From Candidatus Eiseniibacteriota bacterium (lineage in GTDB: Bacteria; Eisenbacteria; RBG-16-71-46; SZUA-252): 7,250 nucleotides of DNA. The position numbers and the translations under genes are program-made. The notes beneath the pieces were generated by a model. The model did no database searches. It saw nothing but the letters and a program-made list of their open reading frames with translations, and was not told the DNA's origin. This document shows positions 5,395 to 7,250 of the stretch, one piece after another. The stretch spans positions 1 to 7,250 of the forward strand of contig JAEHDN010000046.1 of the NCBI GenBank assembly GCA_016880395.1. Direction: 5' to 3'. How positions within the stretch are numbered: the first letter of the stretch is position 1; each line of letters begins with the position of its first letter.

Positions 5395-7217
5395 CGGGTC
5401 CGGATCATCCGGCCGTCCTGGGTCACGGTGCGCCCGGTAACGTCCGTCGCGCGGAGGCGGAAGAGGTAGAGGCCGATCGCGGTGTCGTGCCCCTCCGAGT
5501 CGCGGCCATCCCAGCAGTAGACGTTCAGCCCGGGGCTCCCCGATATGCGAATCGACGAAACGCGTCGCCCTGCCACGGTCATGAGGAGGAGCTCGACCTT
5601 GTCCGCGGGCGCGCTCAGCTCGTACTGAAAGATCGAGCCGCCGCACCCGGCGCCCTGCACCTTCGGGCTCACCACTGCCACGCCGCGCATTGTGAACTGG
5701 GCGCTCACCTGGAACGTGACGAGCTGGAATCCATCCGTATGGCCTCCGACGGCGATCTGGAGCGTGTGGGTGCCGGGGCCGAACCCGGGGAGCCCCTCGA
5801 GCGACCAGTGACGTCCCGATCCTGTCTTCGACACCGGGATCGATACGCCGTCGAGGAAGAGCTGAAGCGAGTCCGCGGTGACGGGGATCGGCGTGGTGAC
5901 GTCCGCCCGCACGCGAGCGTTCGAGACCACGAAGACGTCGTTGATGATCTCCACGCCGTTGGCGAAGTAGCGGACGGGGGTCCGCACCTGGAGCGTGAAG
6001 ATCTGAGGCCGCCCATTCAGGTCGGTCGCGCGGATCTGGACGTCGTAGTTGCCGACGCGCGGGCGAATCTTCGCGGTCAGGGTCGCCTGACGGCTCGAAT
6101 CGATGAACGCCACGGTGTAGAGGGTCGAGTCGATGGGGACCGGCGGCGCGCCGGTCAGGTCCTGCTCCAACATCGCGACCGACCGGATCGCCACCTCGTC
6201 GCGCATCATCGCGACCACGCCGACGCTGTCGGTGGGCGAATCGCTGACGAGGAGCCCGCCATCCGGGATGGTCGTGCCGTTCAGCCGGACGTCGAAGATC
6301 CGGGGCGGTAGCGCGTCCATCCGGAGCATGGGATCCGCGAGCAGGCTGATGGTGCGGTTCATCACCGCCTGGCGGGGATCGCTCGAGAGTCCGTTCGTGA
6401 TCTGGGACCGCGCGAACACCTCGCCCAGGAACCAGCGGACCTGTCGTGGGCTGCTCGGCGGCACCGGCGCCGGAGGACGCGTGAAGAAGGCCTCGGCGAC
6501 GGCGAGATTGAAGGAGGAGTTGGTGTCCAGGAACTCGTAGGCGCTGCTCCCCATGGAGCCGATCGAGCCCCGATTGTTGAGGAGGAGCCACTGCTCCCCG
6601 ATCGCGTCGGAGCTGTCGGTACTGCCCTCGGCCAGGATGGGGCCGTCCGCGAACTGGTTCGCGTGGCAGCCCCACACCATCAGGAACACGGGGCGCCCCA
6701 CGTTGTCGATCCTACCCGGCCCCGGGAAGCTGGAGCTGCATGCACCCCTCGGGGATCCGGTGCAGTAGAAGCGCTCGTGCGCGAGCAGGTAGCGGTTGGC
6801 GTGGGCCTCGACGTTCAGCAGGAGGCCCCCTTGCGTGACTTTCGACACGAAGACGTCGTAGCCGCTCCCCGGCTGCGCGAGCGCGGTAGCCACCGCGGTC
6901 AGATCACGGCACTGATTGCCGAATGGGTCCTGATTCGTCGGGAGCGGATCGGTGAACGTGCTCAGGTTGTAGAAATCGGAGGTCATGTCCTGCCCACCGA
7001 TGCTGCCGGCAGCCATGGCGGCGAAGGTCTGGTTCGTCTGCAGGAATTCCGCTTCCGCCGGGGACATGCAGTAGCCCAGCGACGAGAAGAGCCCCGTGGA
7101 GAACTGATCGTCCGACGCGAGGAGCATCCGACCTCGTAGAGAAGATCTAAAAGAAAAATCACTAACTCCATTTCCTAAACATGAAAACCTTAACAAAATT
7201 CCGTTTTCTATCTTCAT
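5391..7217 (-). CDS. C25-family (gingipain/PorU-like) cysteine peptidase with FlgD-like C-terminus, 5' truncated
   Basis: Residue numbers count from the ATG at 7217, used only as the frame's first codon. Residues 1-26 lie in the foreign-looking AT-rich tail; family-like sequence begins near RMLLASDD (30-37). The stretch LLLNVEAHANRYLLAHE carries the likely catalytic His139, and VFLMVWGCHANQFAD the likely nucleophile Cys184, followed by AIGEQWLLLNNRGSIGSMGSS, which matches the C25 pattern of a surviving-copy Gly/Ser-rich strand after the Cys. About residues 310-510 look like Ig-type beta domains. The last ~90 residues (YELSAPADKVELLLMTVAGRRV, then WDGRDSEGHDTAIGLYLFRLRA, split by a variable loop) form a FlgD-like Ig domain common on exported proteins of FCB-group bacteria. 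C25 enzymes are secreted; PorU acts as the type IX secretion sortase, gingipains degrade protein. Roughly the first half of the peptidase domain, any propeptide and the signal peptide are missing. Its stop overlaps the murQ start by 4 bases. Specific role unknown. Confidence 0.85.
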   Translation of the reverse strand: MKIENGILLRFSCLGNGVSDFSFRSSLRGRMLLASDDQFSTGLFSSLGYCMSPAEAEFLQTNQTFAAMAAGSIGGQDMTSDFYNLSTFTDPLPTNQDPFGNQCRDLTAVATALAQPGSGYDVFVSKVTQGGLLLNVEAHANRYLLAHERFYCTGSPRGACSSSFPGPGRIDNVGRPVFLMVWGCHANQFADGPILAEGSTDSSDAIGEQWLLLNNRGSIGSMGSSAYEFLDTNSSFNLAVAEAFFTRPPAPVPPSSPRQVRWFLGEVFARSQITNGLSSDPRQAVMNRTISLLADPMLRMDALPPRIFDVRLNGTTIPDGGLLVSDSPTDSVGVVAMMRDEVAIRSVAMLEQDLTGAPPVPIDSTLYTVAFIDSSRQATLTAKIRPRVGNYDVQIRATDLNGRPQIFTLQVRTPVRYFANGVEIINDVFVVSNARVRADVTTPIPVTADSLQLFLDGVSIPVSKTGSGRHWSLEGLPGFGPGTHTLQIAVGGHTDGFQLVTFQVSAQFTMRGVAVVSPKVQGAGCGGSIFQYELSAPADKVELLLMTVAGRRVSSIRISGSPGLNVYCWDGRDSEGHDTAIGLYLFRLRATDVTGRTVTQDGRMIRTR

Positions 7218-7250
7218 CCTACCTGGCTACCTAATCTAATCAACTACCCA
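7139..7250. other. AT-rich, G-poor terminal segment, probably chimeric contig end
   Basis: From about 7139 the composition changes abruptly. Of the last 110 bases only 37 are G or C, against a strongly GC-rich remainder, and the last 100 bases of the plus strand hold 5 G but 29 C. In the C25 frame there are stops at 7236-7238 and 7227-7229, and residues upstream of the break show no family pattern. I see no gene, repeat or promoter that I can support here. An assembly chimera or adapter/foreign read end is the simplest reading; a real insertion point or promoter region is less likely because the break falls inside a conserved domain. Confidence 0.6.

Noticed and set aside
3371..5469. Plus-strand frames of 414 and 323 codons
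   Set aside because: They are antisense to the binding protein and murQ, whose family motifs are unambiguous; their products are rich in Arg, Glu and His with no recognisable domain.
5395..6675. Long upstream extension of the murQ reading frame (total 735 codons)
   Set aside because: The extension is Arg/Pro/Asp-rich, has no MurQ homology and runs out of frame through the C25 gene. The GTG at 5394 gives a normal-length MurQ.
7170..7224. Short plus-strand peptide frame in the AT-rich tail (starts MKTLTKFRF)
   Set aside because: It is 17 codons, lacks a ribosome site and sits in sequence that probably does not belong to this genome.

Overview
The window is one GC-rich, gene-dense stretch in which every supportable gene lies on the minus strand, so the operon reads from right to left. 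Codon composition and the C25 peptidase with a FlgD-like C-terminal domain suggest an uncultured diderm bacterium of the broad FCB group; Candidatus Eisenbacteria is my best guess, by inference only. I see no RNA gene, CRISPR array, insertion sequence or promoter, and no gene-free gap above about 55 bases inside the operon.

Layout in transcription order: (1) about 7136 down to 5391, the C-terminal part of a C25 (gingipain/PorU-like) cysteine peptidase with a FlgD/Ig-like tail; (2) murQ (5394-4468), N-acetylmuramic acid 6-phosphate etherase; (3) a sugar-binding lipoprotein of a CUT1-type ABC importer (4471-3239); (4) a MalF/UgpA-like permease (3186-2314); (5) a MalG/UgpE-like permease (ending at 1461, start uncertain); (6) anmK (1464-286), anhydro-N-acetylmuramic acid kinase; (7) the first 97 codons of a lipoprotein that looks like a SpoIID/LytB-type lytic transglycosylase (292 to the left edge). 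Several junctions are short overlaps (GTGA, ATGA, GTGTTGA), indicating one translationally coupled transcript.

The genes read as a peptidoglycan-sugar salvage pathway. A SpoIID-like enzyme would cut glycan strands to leave 1,6-anhydro-MurNAc ends. The ABC importer would bring the anhydro-sugar, or a disaccharide carrying it, into the cytoplasm. AnmK would make MurNAc-6-phosphate, and MurQ would convert that to GlcNAc-6-phosphate plus D-lactate. The importer is the least expected part: familiar routes use AmpG (an MFS permease) or MurP (a PTS), and the substrate here is inferred only from the neighbours. No ATPase gene for it is visible.

Two sequence-quality issues matter. The right-hand ~110 bases are abruptly AT-rich and G-poor and probably do not belong to this genome, which truncates the C25 gene. 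Both permease genes also have N-terminal reading-frame problems that could be one-base errors or unusual starts.
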